Source of the DNA: Macrocystis pyrifera
Lineage: Eukaryota; Sar; Phaeophyceae; Laminariales; Laminariaceae
Direction of reading: 5' to 3'
Assembly (NCBI GenBank): GCA_031763025.1
Contig: JASSKH010000037.1
Span: forward strand, 1,736,001 to 1,800,000
Length of the DNA: 64,000 nt
Shown: positions 35,668-50,700 of the stretch, one piece after another
Position numbering within the stretch: the stretch's first letter is position 1
Layout of the letters: the number at the start of each line of letters is the position of its first letter
Translations under genes and position numbers: made by a program
Notes under the pieces: generated by a model
What the model saw: the letters and a program-made list of their open reading frames with translations, nothing else
Databases searched by the model: none
What the model was told of the DNA's origin: nothing

Positions 35668-38600
35668 CGGCTCTACTTGTGGCCCCGGAGCTGAGTCACA
35701 GCGAGGAGAGATAGAGAAAAGAAGGGCGAAGGTATTACATGGGAAGAAGAAAATATATATGTACAAGGGGGGCTCCGCCGCGGCGGGCTGACGCCCATCT
35801 GCAGCTTCGCGCATGCCCGTAATGTAGTAGGCAAATGGAAGCCGACCGCAAAACCGATTATACTGCGAAGGGGTGTACGGTGGAAATTAATAAAAATTAA
35901 TGGAGAGGAGGCATTATTATTTTATTATTCATGACGCTCACCGTGACCGCCAGCTTCTTGGACGTTGTTGTTGACGTTCTCCTTATGATTTGTTTTTATG
36001 CTGATTGCGACGTCGTCCGCCGACGAAAAGCAACACCACCGTGCTGCCATACTTTACCCTGAACGCGTACACCATCACAAATCTAAATGAAAGCCTCTGT
36101 CTGAGCGGCACGTGAGATGCAGGTAAGGTTGGACCTGCTTCAAGCACTTGGTGCGACCGATCTATCTATACTGCAAGGGAACGCTCAGAATGCATAGTAT
36201 AACACGCAGATTATTTCAATATGACGGCACCACTGCCGCTTCCTCATTGGTCCACTCGAATCATAATTACCACCGTTCTTGCCAAATCAAGATCTGAACG
36301 CGTACATAACAATCTGAATGGACGCGTACACCATAACAAATGAAATCCTCTGTCTGATCGGCACGTGAGATGCAGGCAAGGTTGGACCTGCGATCTGCTG
36401 CAAGTACCTGGTGCGACGGATCCTATCTATACTCCAGGGGAACACTCAGAATGCGTACACTATTAACAATTGTTTCAATATATGACGGCACGACGGCGGC
36501 TTCCTCATCGGTCCACTCGAAACGTAAGTACCACCGTCCTTGCCAAGTCAAACCTTGAACGCGTACAACACGATAATTTAACGACACAGTAGTCTGACCG
36601 GAGTGTGTGCTGCAGATGAAGCAACCTGCTGTTTGATGCACGTACTAGGTTCGTTCGATGGATGACTGCTTTGTTCACATTGCAACACAACGCTCAAGAT
36701 ATACCTACCAGGTATGTTGGAAGACAATACTCAACACTATACCGATACGATACCTGGCAGTAAGTACTATTAACGTGTGCCTAACTATTTTCTGTATGCT
36801 GCAGTAGTATGCTAGTTATTAAATGGTATACACTTTCAATTTTCCCCTGGGCAGCTCCGGAGTCCGCAACATTTTCGGTTGATGTTATTTACGGGGGTCC
36901 ATAGTTAACGGGACCAAATTTTGTTAGTAAAAATAGGCAAATATATAGGTTTTTATTTACACCATAGGTCCTGTTAACTATGGACCCCCGTACTAGTATC
37001 GTCGGCCAATAAGCTCAAGCATGCGGACGACAACAAATTACACTACAAATACGGTTATACTACCACTAACATTACTACAACGTAGTACTGCTGTGCCAGT
37101 TTGTCCCTTTCCCGGCATCACACCACGCCCGTAAGAAAAAAAAAAATGGAAGCAAAATAAAGTCGTTTGTTCAGAAGACTGTGTCATACAATCGTAAAAT
37201 ACATATAATTATTTGTCACACCTAAGACACCACACACAGGATCGTGCTGCTGCTGTAGAAGCAGAAATGAGGAGGAGAGATACTGCAAAAAAATGACGAA
37301 CACGGCAGGGCAGCGCGTCCCGTCTGGGCACGGCGCGAGCAGCACACGTTCTCGTTCATATCGATTTTTTTTTTTTCAGCTTGCGGGTACGTAGAGAGGC
37401 TATTTTTTTTCCGCATGCCTGAGCTAGCTGGAAACATCAGCTTAACCGAGCTTGCGGGAGACAGCACAATTTCTCTTGCCCAAAAATAAAAACTAGTTCG
37501 TAGGTCGTGGATAGTAGTTTGATGATAAAGTCGTAGGTCGTTCCGGAAAGTCGTGGATAATAATTTGATGTATCATTCAGGGATTCGTCACAAATGACAA
37601 TTATTAATGATAAACCTCTATCTTGTGTGGAGAGTGGAGAAGATCGAAATCAAGAAAACATATTTTTTTATTTTTGGGAGGACAAATTATCTCGCATACC
37701 CGAAATTGACTGGAAACATCAGACATCAGCCCGAAGGATAAATGGACATCCCAATAAAATGTTATTCACTTATAGTATTTTCACAGACGGATTGACGAGT
37801 CCATGGTAGGCCTGACGAGGCAAAGGTAGGCCGTCAACCAAAATATTTGGCCCCGAGACTGATATATCACGTATTATAGTGGTAGCTTGCAAAATCGGGT
37901 ATCGATGACTCAATCTTAACTCGTCGAACCCAAAATCGACCACTCGACTGATTCACGAAACTCAGTATCGACCATTCATTTGTTACAACTCACAGAGACT
38001 GTGATAAATCATGCACTGGTAGCTTGCAAAATTGGACATGCCAATGCGATGAACCACAGTATTTTAGATGGCGGTTTGACGGGCCAAGGGCAGTCCTGAC
38101 GGAGCAAAGGCAGGCCGTCAACCGAAAGCTGTAATAAATCACGTGCTGGTAGCTTGCAAAATTGGGTATCGATCACTCTACTCGTCAGACTCAGTATCGA
38201 CCACTCGACTAGTCCACGGACCTCAGTATCGACCACTCATTTGGTACAACTCACAGCTGACGTACTTGCGATGTTTCTCGCGCCCAGTCTGGGCACTGCG
38301 CGAGGCCGTCTCTACAGCAGTAGGCACGACGAGGAAAGGCATAATCATATCCTCGAGGGTCAGCAACGAAAAATGTTGCAGGGTGAACGTATCGCGCACG
38401 TACAAGCATGCATGTATTCGTTCATAACTTCCTTTTTTTCTTGGTAGTTACCTGGTACATAATAATACAAATCGCCTTCACAACACAACCCAAACTCCAC
38501 GATGCATGTGACACCAGTGCTGTATGCCAGTGCTGCTGTGTGCACACCGTTTGTACCTCCACCACCATACTGCTCCTCCCTCAGCGTAGCCTCGTCCGAT

Positions 38601-41600
38601 TCGGTCGACAACGAAGAATCCGTCCCCTCTGCCTTACGGAGTCTGGTCGCCCGGCGTGCACAGCAGCCGAAGAGGCTCGTGGCGTTCGTTTCGCGACCAT
38701 ATGCTAGCCTACGAATCTCTACATTTTTGCGCAAAACTCGTGCTTTCACACGTAAAATAGCCCGAATCGGAATTTCGACGACTCGTTTCTGGAACGCACA
38801 ACCTTCAACGCACAAGCAACGGCGGAGCATGAGACCGGCCACCCCAGCCCATATTCCGCTGTCGAAAGCTGCGGAGGATGCGGCCTCTCCTGTTTCGGCC
38901 AAAGGAAAAGAGATCTAGCCTGGGTGCTGGCATCGAGAACATAGTATTGTTCCCGTCACGAGCGAGCATAGATGTCGGCTGACGGCACATTTGCCCCTTG
39001 ACGGACAGCCGTCAACGGCATCCCAATGCTCAAAACTATTATTCAGAAGAAGACTTGACGGGCCGAAGGTAGGTCTGACGGGGCTAAAGTAGGTCATCAA
39101 CCAAAATCTTTGGCCACGAGACTGTTATAAATCAAGTATCGACCACTCTGCTGGTCCAACTCACAGCTGACGTTTTCATAAAAAGTTTCTGCAAGCAACA
39201 AGTACGACACATCCGGTCACAGCTGTCAAGGACATCCCAACGCTAAAAACTATTATATTTGAGAATTGGGTTTGACGGGACAAAAGTAAGCCTGACGGGC
39301 CACAAGTAGGCCGTCAACCAAATTAGTTGGCCGCGAGACTGTTATAACTCATGTGTCGACCACTCAACTGGTCCGACTCACAGCTGGCGTACTCACACCC
39401 GGCCAGTCGGCAGCCAGAGCACGGCGAAAGCACGCCCGAGGCCGCCCCCGACACTTAGGGGACTTCTTGTCGTTGTAGTATTAATAGTGATGGTGAGAGA
39501 TGGAAGGGAGCTAACTGTTGAGAGTGATTCGAGAGGGGCTTGATTCAAGGCATCAAGCCCACGCTGCTCTCAATCCATTTATCCGCTACCTGGTAGACGG
39601 GTAAAGGCACTTGCCCAAGGAACTTTCCTGGGGTGTTTTTGTCTACTCTACTCCTATCGGCTATCCTAACCATTGTACTGCAAGGGAAACTTCAGAGCCC
39701 CGGTAAATACTCTTCGGGTGTTACGGGGCTTTGATACTACGGTACGGCTATCCCATGACCATTCTATAATGCAGCACTACTCCATATCACATTAGCCCAC
39801 CCTGGATAGTCGTATATGGAGACCACACGACGGTCGATGGATGATAACGGAATTCATCCGAAATGACCGGCAAAGGAGGTCAAAGATGCGGCTATTCGAA
39901 ACAACGAAATTAGGCTATTAATGTCGATTTCGCCACACCTCGTAGTGAGGCCTAGGCGTCACGGACAGTATCGTTGTCAGAAACGGAAGGAGGGGGTCAA
40001 TAACCAAAACAGAAAACGACAGAGGGGCTGAAATGAAGGCAACGAGAAACACTATTAATGGGACCAATGCAGAAGAAGGATGCAGAAACCCGACGTTCGC
40101 GACGTATCAAGAGCTACTGTACGAGTACAGTAAGCAGGAGGGTGCCTCGCTCTCGATGCCTAGATACTGTACGTATGCGCTGCTATGAATGTCCTCGGAC
40201 TACGAAGAAAGTAAAGAAATGGAAGGAATAAAAAATGACTCTCGAGCTGATGCAGTAGGTGTCTCACATAAAGAAGCAAAGAAGGCCTGCTGAACAGGAG
40301 AGGCTGCGTTCCAAAGCTCAGGTGTCACTTGCGACGACGCCAAGTGTAGTGGATCGGAGTATCGTGGTAGGGAAATGAAGTGCAGGTACTGCTGTCTGGA
40401 CTGGCTAGGAAGGCAGCTTCTCTTGTTCAGGAGACTTCTTGTGTTGTTGTATTATTTATAGTCTTCTTCATGATGAAATATGGAAGGGAGCTGTTGAGAG
40501 TCTTTTGAGATGGGGCTTGATGCCTTGCATCAAGCCCACCCTGCTCTCCTTCTGTTCGTCCGCTAGACGGGTAAATACGCTTGTCCGCTCTTCTCGGGTG
40601 TTTTTGTTTTTCTCTTCTCCTATCGGCTATCCTCACCATTGTACTGCAAGGGAAACTATAAAGCCCCGGGAATAGTCTTCGGGTGTTACAGGGCTTCGAT
40701 ACTACGGTACGGCTATCACATGACCATTCTAGAGTCCTATACTACTCCATATCACATTTGGTAGCAGCTTCCGTTCAGCATATATATATATACGCGCAAG
40801 AGTCGGCGCGCTTCGCGCGCCTTATTTTTTCCTGTTGGGCTACGCCAAGCGAAGGTTACACATGATCACCCACGCGGAATATACACCCGCGTTCATAATG
40901 AATAGTAGGTACGGTATATCGGGGTTAACGAACTTTCTGATTCTTCCTGCTCCCATTATTGGTGAGGACCGCCGGCTCCACAAACTTCGCCCACAAATGG
41001 TGTATGTACAAGGTTCTGGGGGGCTGATGCCGCCCGCATCATCGAAGCGAGTCCAAGACCTTGACAGCGATGCTAGCGGCTGATAGTTGCTAGGAAGCGT
41101 TATAACTTATATCAACGCATCAAAAGCGGTAAATCACTGGTTCGGTTCAACACGAAAAATCGCGCGCAACACCCGTAAATAAACATGACCTGGAAAAACG
41201 CAATGCCTTCGCGAAGACAGCGCGCCTAAACGAACAAAATAGTTAATCCAAGCACACTCCAACAAATCCCCATTATGTTCCACACACCATACACCTCAAC
41301 GATTTCTCGGAAATACTACAGTACTAGTATTACGGGGGACTATATATAGTAAATATGACCAAATATTGTTACCAAAAATACGAAACTAAACAGTTTTTTT
41401 TGTGTGTACCGTAGGTCCTATTTACTATGGTCCCCCGTGATAACGACATTCCCCAGAGGACACCACAGGTCATAACATATTACCAGTGTCCCTGTCTATG
41501 CATAGCGACGTCAACGCACGTCATGTCTCGTTCATTGCTCCACGAAGCCCACGCTGCTCCAAGATCGAAGCCCCGACACTCAAGGCATATATGGGATTAT

Positions 41601-44600
41601 TACCCACGCGCCGACACTGCCCGAAGCCCGCAGTAGTCATTAATTACAACTTTCTCGGAAATATTAACGACATGCCTCGCGGAGCGTACACGAAACACTC
41701 CAATAATTTCGACGCATCGGAGCCCACAATCTTGAAATAAACGGTATGCCTCCGAGAGCGCACGCACGCACAGCACTCCCGCAATACATTCAACACGCCG
41801 CCAGTGTCGTACGTTTTTCCAGTGCCAGTACGGACCGAAGATGGACGTGTCAAGCAAGGTCAATCGGGGCGCTGTCAAGGGTGTAGGACTGGGCGTTGTA
41901 CACTAAAACCTACCGTAGTAGTTTGGTGTCAGTCAAGGCATGTCAAGGCAAAGTTGCTGTCTCCTGACATATTTGGTGTCAAAGCCGACAAGGCTGTCGA
42001 TCATGAACAGACGTACCAAATCATATTAACAACAACAACCGCAACAACACTGTACGATTTTAACATGAGTGCTCCACGCTAAAACCTACCAGTACCAGGT
42101 TCGAACCCGGTTGTAGTTTGGTGTCAGTCAAGGCATGTCATATCAAGGCTAAGTTGCTGTCTGTCAAGGGTAAAAGTGCTACTTCCCCGACATCTTTGGT
42201 GCCAACAGGGAAGTCGATCATGAACGGGTGTATACTATTACGACACTATTGAATGACAACAACGACAACGATAGCACTTGGTTGTTATCTCACAAACCTC
42301 CACCCTGTTTTGACCTGAAATATCTCCAACATATATACAACCTACCTGGTATGCTATTAATACTATAGGAGTATGTGTAACGGGTGCGTGCGGCTGGAAC
42401 ATACGGAAAAGCGAAGAGTCGAACCGTCCTACTCTGCGTACAAGAGCCTGGTCTGTGCGGTCAGGCGGTCAGTGAAGCTACCGAGATGGAGTCGGAACGA
42501 TAGGTCGTGCTTCCGCATATCGATATGAAGTAATTTATAGTCCATAAGATAGCTGTAAATATCTGCAAAAAAAAGCTGGGATGGCAGTTACCTGTGGTCG
42601 AGCATGTTACCTCCCGGTAACATGTCAAGATCAGAAAATCATGTTACCTACCGTACGTTATAAAAAAACGGTTTTTTTTTTCAACATCCCCGGGGGGCGT
42701 GGATAAGAACCATGCCCAGGGTAAAAACGCCTTCAAAGGAAAATTAATAGGGGCTGTGAGTCGGCACGACTTAAGTCGCCGAGTAGTTACTAGTCGGACC
42801 AATAGTCAGTCGTGAAACGGAGGTGCCGACTTTCCGACTTATTGGGTTTCCTTAACTGTAGGAAGGCGTTTTTTATGCGGGATAGAGCTTTTTCCCGTGA
42901 ATTGCTGCGGACGGATTGCGGATACCCTCGCATTCCCTGCGGTACTGCAGCGCGCGCCGGGAGATCCATACGCGCACACAAAGCACCCATGGCGGAACAA
43001 GCCATCTCTCTCGATACCAAGGTTACCAACCAGTACACCTTTTCAAAACAACGCATTGAATGGTGGCGTCTTTTTTTTTCGATAAGGGGGTGGGCAAGGA
43101 GAGTGGGGACAGTATGCTAGAGCTGGCGTCCGACGAATCGTCTGAGTCTATGCCGCACTAACAGCAGTTGTGGATCCATTGAGCAGCTTACTCCCTTAAT
43201 ATTGTATGTCTCTATTTTTTTGCGAAGTCGCTTTGTCTTTCATATGATAATGTAGGATGCATGGTTTAGGGCTTGCCGTCGTCTTCGACGCGCGCGTTTC
43301 GCGCAAGGTTGGGAGAGACATTGATGAAATATTAACATCACGGAGGGGTTCAAGACCCTTTCTTTTCTTCTGGCGATAATTTATGCACCGCCCGCTTCGT
43401 GATGAGCTCGGTGTTATGCTCGTATCCCCGTCAGGCATTAGTGCCACTGAAACAATTGCTGTTACTGGGTCCTCTAGTCCGGGGTGGCGCTACCTGGTAT
43501 ATTTTATTGTACGAACTGCTCAATTTTTTAGTTTTTTTCGCGTTGAATGAAGCCAAATAGTGAAAGTTTCGCCTCCGGAGGCGCCTCCGGCGGGGCCCCC
43601 TGTTGAGGTCGCTCAATTTTTAGTTGTTGTGTTACTGTCTTACGGTATTGCTTTGTATCGGTACTTTATACCTGTATACAGTAGTATGGCTGTGCAGTCT
43701 ACAGTGCTGTATTATTGTTAACGTAGTACAGAAGAGGAGAGTGTGTTGCATTAGGCACCTGGTATTGTACAGCAGTATACGTACATACTATGACGGGGGT
43801 CCGTAGTTAATGGGACCAAATTTTGTTAGTAAAAATAGGTAAATATATAGGTTTTTATGTATACGGTAGGTCCTATTAACTATGGACCCCCGTAATAGGT
43901 ATTATATGTCGTACGCGTACAGCTGGGTGAGAATCAGACGCAGTCATTGTACTCTGCCGTGTCATTGCGTTAAAGAAAAGCTAAATTCACTGTGCTTCGT
44001 TCGTGCTGCTGTGAAAATTCCAGGGAGATTCCAACGTATCTGTAGTCGTTAGTTTCCAGGGGGGATAGGGGATAGTAAAACTTACCTGAGATGTTTATGT
44101 CACCTACAGTACCGCTGACCAGTATTACCGCAAATTTACCTGCTATTGCGGGGGACCATAGTATATAGGACCTACGGTACACAAAAAAAACTATATATTT
44201 CGCTCTTTTTACCAACAATGTTTGGTCCTATTTATTATGGCCCCCCGTACTAGAGGTGCCTGCCATCCCTGTGAAAAAACATGGGGATGCCAGGCGCTGG
44301 AGGGCAAAAAACAGGTCGATACGATATATTGAACGTTTCGATACGATGTCCAACATTTCCCTGCGAAAAAGCGCGGGGATGCCAGGCGATGGAGGGCCAA
44401 ACGCATCGATATGATAGATTGAACACACTTTCGGATGCAAAGTTCGACACGAACAGCCCGGGCTTCTTCGTGTATCCCGGGGGGGCGCCTGCCCTCAACA
44501 GTCTTCTTTCAACACCTCGCATAATGTAAGGTCAGAATGATAAACAGACCGGAGCGCTGTGATCACAGTGCGATTCGAGAGAAAAAAAAGTTTCGACATG

Positions 44601-46683
44601 ATCCTGTTATTAATAGTTAATATTAATAGCACGTATTTAGACCTACAACAGTAGCTCAAACCCTTTGACTGACCCCAACCGCAACCCCAGCCCTGACCCC
44701 GACTTACGTGAAGCTCTAGAACAGAAACAAATTCCGATTTATATTTTCTTCGTTGTGATACAGTGTGTGGAATTTCATATTATGTGTAAGTTACGTTTAC
44801 CTTAAGTTTACCTCCTTCTATATGTCTGTGTAATTACCGTATTCTGATGGTGTGATCGATGTCCCCGCAGGCTACACCACGCACCATGCCAACCTTGGGC
44901 TGCCAGAGGTGACCAGCGGCTTCCTTCATTCGGCTACCATGCAGGGTCTGGAGCCATCCTCTTCGTTTTACTACGTCTGCGGAGACGAGGAGGTTGCGCT
45001 TAGCACCGTAAGGGAGTTCAAGACCCCGGGAGCCGTCGGGGGTAATGAGGCTGTCACCTTCGGTGTGCTCGGAGATCTCGGTCAGACCAATAACTCAAGG
45101 TACACATCAGCAGTGGTAGACTATTTGAAGTAGTAGTACTACTGTAGTAGTATGATAGTAGTATTGGATTAGTAGTAGTAGCAGCAGTAGCAGCTGTAGT
45201 AGTGTTGGTAGTAGTAGTATCGGCCCTCTCATGAAAAGCCGGGACACTGACCCACGCTAGATTTTCTGTTCGAGGATAGTGCGTTCTGTAGCAGTTCCAG
45301 TGATATTATTACGGGGGTCCATAGTTAACAGGACCTATGGTGTACATAAAAACCTACCAGGTATACGTACGTATATTTGCCGAATTTTACTAACAAAATT
45401 TGGTCCCGTTAACTATGGACCCCTGTAATCGTAGTACCTCCCGGTTTTCTTGTTTCCCTGCACGTGTTAGCGTCGCCTTCTTGATGCTCGCTTTTCTTGG
45501 CGTCATTCCAGTGCTTATCAGCCGTCCTTGTTTTGATTGCAGGCGCTGTGATAGTTCTGACACGAGAGCAGAGAGCTGGCTCAATTAGATGCTCCGATGC
45601 TGCTGCACCTATAATCGGATGCACAATGGTTGTCTAGTGTTATTTTGTTGTGGTGCTTCACGACTTGCTGTTAGGGCTGGGCGCTGGCTGAACTCAGTCA
45701 GTAGCGATTATGATGTCGCCAAAATCAATCAGTGTACTAGATTGCAGCAGTATACTGTCTCACCTCTGTCCTCCCGAATGCGTTTCGTGGGTTTCCGTAC
45801 TATGGTAGCTATTGGTGAGTGTACTGGCCGGGTCAATCTGTAGATAACTACTGCCAGTCATACTGTGCCAGTGCCCGGCCCTACTTGTTATGGTGCTGTA
45901 CGACAGCGGTCTATTTGCTACTTGCTGCTGGTACTGCCGAAAGGTTTTGATGGCTACGCGGCTACACTCGGCAGTTAGATTGCCACATTGCCACATTGCC
46001 GCGTGCCTCGTCGTGCCGTTTTGGTGTTCGTTGTTGCGCCGTACGATCTCGCGGAGGCTCGCGGAGGCGACCGAAGGGAGGGAGGGAGGGAGGGGGGGAG
46101 GGAGGGAGGGATAATATGTTGTCCGACGTACAGACGGCAACACGAGCAGTGTATCATGACGGACGGGTAGACAAATAGACGAAGCGTAGACACAGAAGAC
46201 AGCCATGTAGACATACCGACAGACGACAGATAGATATATAGATAGATAGAAGATAGATATAGAACGATGGACAGCAGAATTGGTATTTAGCGGACCACGC
46301 AACCGCAGAAGCTCCCCCCCCCCCTCACTGCAACGACTTGATTAAGAATGCAGAAGTACGTTGCAGAAGTATTTGTACAACAAGTGCAGTTGTACCTGGC
46401 TGCCTGGGGTCTGGCTGGCGTCTCCAATCGAAGGAGTCCCTGGAGACGTATTTTTTTTTCGCGGCGCGGTGCATGGCAGGCACTCGTCTTCCGGGCTAAA
46501 CTGCGACTCCTATATTCAAAACACTGTTGTTGTCAGACTTTGCTCTCTACCCGTACTGAGCGCCCGAATGCTGCAGGCGTCTCTGTTTAGAGTGGGAACG
46601 GTGCTCCGTCTCGAAGGGATGCGTGGTCAATGATCGAATATCTATTAATAAGGCGAGCAACGAATGAGTAGCCCCCCCCCCCC

Positions 46684-46765
<82 letters not shown>

Positions 46766-46967
46766 ACCCCCCCCCCCCCCCCCCCCCCCCCCCCACCCCC
46801 CCCCCCACCCCCCCCCCCCCCACCCCCCCCCCCCAAACCCACCCCCCCCCACCCCACCCCCCCCCCCCCCCCCCCCCCCCACCCCCCCCCCCCCCCCCCC
46901 CCCCCCAACCCCCCCCCCCCCCCCCCCCCCCCCCCACCCCCCCCCACCCCCCTCCCCCCCCCCCCCC

Positions 46968-47005
<38 letters not shown>

Positions 47006-47063
47006 ACCTCCCCCCCCCCCCCCCCCCCACACCCCCCCCCCCCACCCCCCCCCCCCCCACCCC

Positions 47064-47126
<63 letters not shown>

Positions 47127-47685
47127 ACCTCTCCTCTACGAAGGTTATATGTTGCCTCCATGTGCAAAATGGGAAATGGGCATAGCCTGACCGACGGTTT
47201 CTTTGACTCGTCCTGTTGGCCCTCTGGCACTACCACCCAGAGTGCTGCAAGTTATCACCCGGGTGGTCTGCTGACCTATGTCCTTCGCAAGGTCACACCC
47301 TACGTAGCGCACGCTGCCGACTTTTTTTTTTCGCGCAGGCTTGCGGGGATGAGTTTCGATCGATCGACCTCACAACTACGTAACCGTTTTTTTATATTTA
47401 TTTTTTTCCATAGCAACAGTAGTGCACAACGCACCAAGGAAATGAGACGGTGGTTGTGATGGCGATGTAGAGCAGTTTATCCCACCGCGGCCGTCATGTC
47501 CCCCCGCCCTGCCCCCACCCACCCACCCGCCGACCTTCGCACCGTCCGGCGGTCTCGCAGAAGCACCTTAGACAGCATCCTGGAACAACACCACGCGATT
47601 GATGCCATCCTGATCGCGGGCGACCTATCGTACGCCGACTGCCATCAGGTGTGCTCTCCGCATCACTCCACACAACCGCTGCTGC

Positions 47686-47724
<39 letters not shown>

Positions 47725-50700
47725 CGGTGAACATGAGAAACGAATATCGCGGCATGCATGCAATCCGTCCCTCCCCTCTGTATCGAAAAACGCCTTACGT
47801 GGCGTTTGACCCCCCCTCCCCTCCCCTCCCCCCCTGTATATTATCGAGACTCGTATATCACACACACCCTGTAAAATTTCGAAAAGCGCCTTACTCGGTA
47901 TGTACCCCCCCCTCCCCCCCTGTACAATGTCGAGAAGCCATTCAGCACGTAGCACAGACAAGCTTTGTAGTATCGGATCGAAAAAATTAGATAGCTCCCT
48001 TCGTGGCCATGCAACCCCCCTCTCCGTACGAATCGTATACCATTTTGCGGCATGTAACACCCCACCCCCTGCATGACATCGAAAAGCGCCTTGCGCAACA
48101 TGTAACACCCCTCCTCCCCCCCAGTGCACATCGAAGAACACCTTAGACGGCACATAACGCCACCCTCCCCCTGGTATAATATCGAAAAACGCCTTGCGCG
48201 ACATGTAACACCCCCCCCCCCCCTGTATACGATCGAAGAACGCCTTCGTCAGCGGCATTTAACACCCCCCCTCCTCTCCCCCTCCCACATCCCGACTCTG
48301 CCTTCCGCCGTGCAGGACCTCTGGGACTCTTTCCTGAGGATGCTCGATCCGGTGGCCTCGCGCTTGCCATGTATGGTCGCCGCCGGCAATCACGAAATCG
48401 AGGCAGGAACGACAAAGGGGGGGCCCTTCGCTGCCTACGAACACCGCTTCCGGATGCCCTCCGCAGGGCCTCCGTCCAGGGGTTTCCACTGCGGCGTTGC
48501 GGGGGGGCTGGACGGGAATGAGACGGCTTGCGGCCCAGGTCTGAACGATCTGCGGGCTTTGAAGGCTGCCACTGAGGCTGCGGAGGCGGGACTGGATGGG
48601 GAGGGGGTGGCGGAGGCGGCGTTACGAGCTAGGGAGGCTATTATTCCTTTTAGAGGGGAGGTGGTGACGACGGGCTGGCCGAAGAAGGAAGGCGGGAGTG
48701 AAAGAGGGGGGGGGGAGGGGATGGAGGGGGGGCAGGAAGACTCGCAGCCTAAGTGCGCCCCGTCGGAGTGGTCGGGGACGTACGATTACGGCAACAGGTG
48801 GGTTGTAGTTGTTGTTGGTGGTGGGGATGGTTGAAGTAGTGGTAGGGGTGATTGTGGTGGTGGGTGGTGGTGATGTTGATGTGGTGATGCTGTGATGATT
48901 TTGTGGTGGTGGCGGTGGAAGTGGTGATGGTGGTGCTGGTGCTGCTGCTGTGCTGCTGCTGGTGCTGCTGGTGCTGTTCATGATGTGCCGGTATTGATGT
49001 TGTTGCAGTTGTTGGTGACGATGATGTGGACTGTGTTTTTGTTGGTGATTATGTTGTTGATGGTGTTGTTGTGTTTCCCTCAAATCAACATCTCGTGGCC
49101 ATATGGTGATAGTCTAGCGAACGGACGCAAGACAGCCAAGCAGGCTCTAACATGTAATTGGAAGTGCGCCGAAGGTGCACAGGACAAGCACAAGCCAACA
49201 TCCAACATCGGGTGCTTAAAAAGGGTGGGGTGTCGGAACCATCGCGAACGGGAGCCACGCCCGCCCCCCTCATGCACCCACCATTTTGCGTAGCGCGTCG
49301 AACGCATGTTTTTTTTTTCTCCAAGCCCCGTCCGACCCCACCCGCCTGCCCGCCCCTCCTGTTCGACGGTGTGTGGTTGCATTTTTTTTTGGTGCAGTTT
49401 CTACAGCTTCGATGTGGCGAGCGTTCACGTGGTGGTCATGAACCCGTACACGGCAACAGGCGAAGGCTCTTTGCAACACTCGTGGCTCGTCGAGGTATAG
49501 ATGATATGATACACAGCAGTGCCTGGTACTTTTCGTTTGCGCTGAGCCGTTACGTTTTGTGACTTGCCTCCCTGAAGATGGGATACGTAGGAAGTATTTG
49601 TGGGTCTCCGCCCGCCGCTCAGCTCTGTCGGCCTCTCACTCAGGTCAACGGCGGCACTGTTCGGTGGATATGCGTGCCCATTTGAAGACCACCTCGGGAC
49701 AGGCGATTTAGCCGAGTTTATCTCTAATATGGTCCCTATCTTTTACCACTGAAAAATCGATCCCAGATGCTAGTTCCAAGTCGTCTTTTTTTTCTCGTGA
49801 CAAGCCGATTTACCTGGTTTTATCCACCCAAATGTCTTGGACCGGAGGGCTTTAAAGTGGGTGTACCTCTAACTCTATCCCCTTCAGGGCTGCCGTCCCG
49901 TTTTGGGGGCTGTTTTTTTTTAGGAATTACTCGTAAGGCCGTTGTTATCGGAAAGTTTTTTTTTTTTCCGAAAATTCGAAAATTCCAATTTCTGAAAAAT
50001 TTGGAAATTTGTATAAAGATAAGGAGGCGTTCTGTCGCGATGTTGTGAAATGTGACAGAGGGCAAACTGTCAGGAAACTTAAACTTCACACGTGTTTGAG
50101 AAAAACAAAATCGGGAAAATCTGGAGGATGAAAAATTGCGCGAAACAAAAACCCCTCGAACTTCTGGATGTAAGTACAGGTCTCCGGCAGTGATGGCCCT
50201 CAGATACATGTTTATGTGCGGTGTGCGCAGAATTTAAAAGGGCTAGCCCTCCAAGGACTGGAGTCCCGTTCGGGAGACAAACCACTAAATTACATGTTTA
50301 TGTGCAGTGCAATACTCAAAGAATGTCGTATTACGGGGAACCATAGTAAATAGGACCTACGGTACACACAAAAACCTAGATATTTCCCTATTTTTACATA
50401 CAATTTTGGTCCCGTTTGCTATGGTTGCCCGTAATAGTGGTGGAACCCGAGTATGGCATGAAGGTAAGGGCATGGCATGAAGTAATATTACGGGGACCAT
50501 AGTAAATGGGACCAAATTTTGTTAGTAAAAATAGGAAAATATATAGGTTTTTGTGTTTACCGTAGGTCCTATTTACTATGGTCCTCCGTAATATATGAAC
50601 TGGCTAGGAAGGCAGCTTCTCTTGTTTAGGGGACTTCTTGTCGTTGTATTAGTATAATTAATGGTCCTCTTCATGATGAGAGATGGAAGGGAGCTAACTG

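Noticed and set aside
40805-40830. Terminator-like hairpin followed by T run
   Set aside because: The context is eukaryotic intron DNA with no bacterial or organellar genes; a chance palindrome is the simpler reading.
46547-47236. Long polyglycine/polyproline ORFs (up to 229 codons)
   Set aside because: They are produced by a near-pure C tract that stays open in all frames; no other coding signal.
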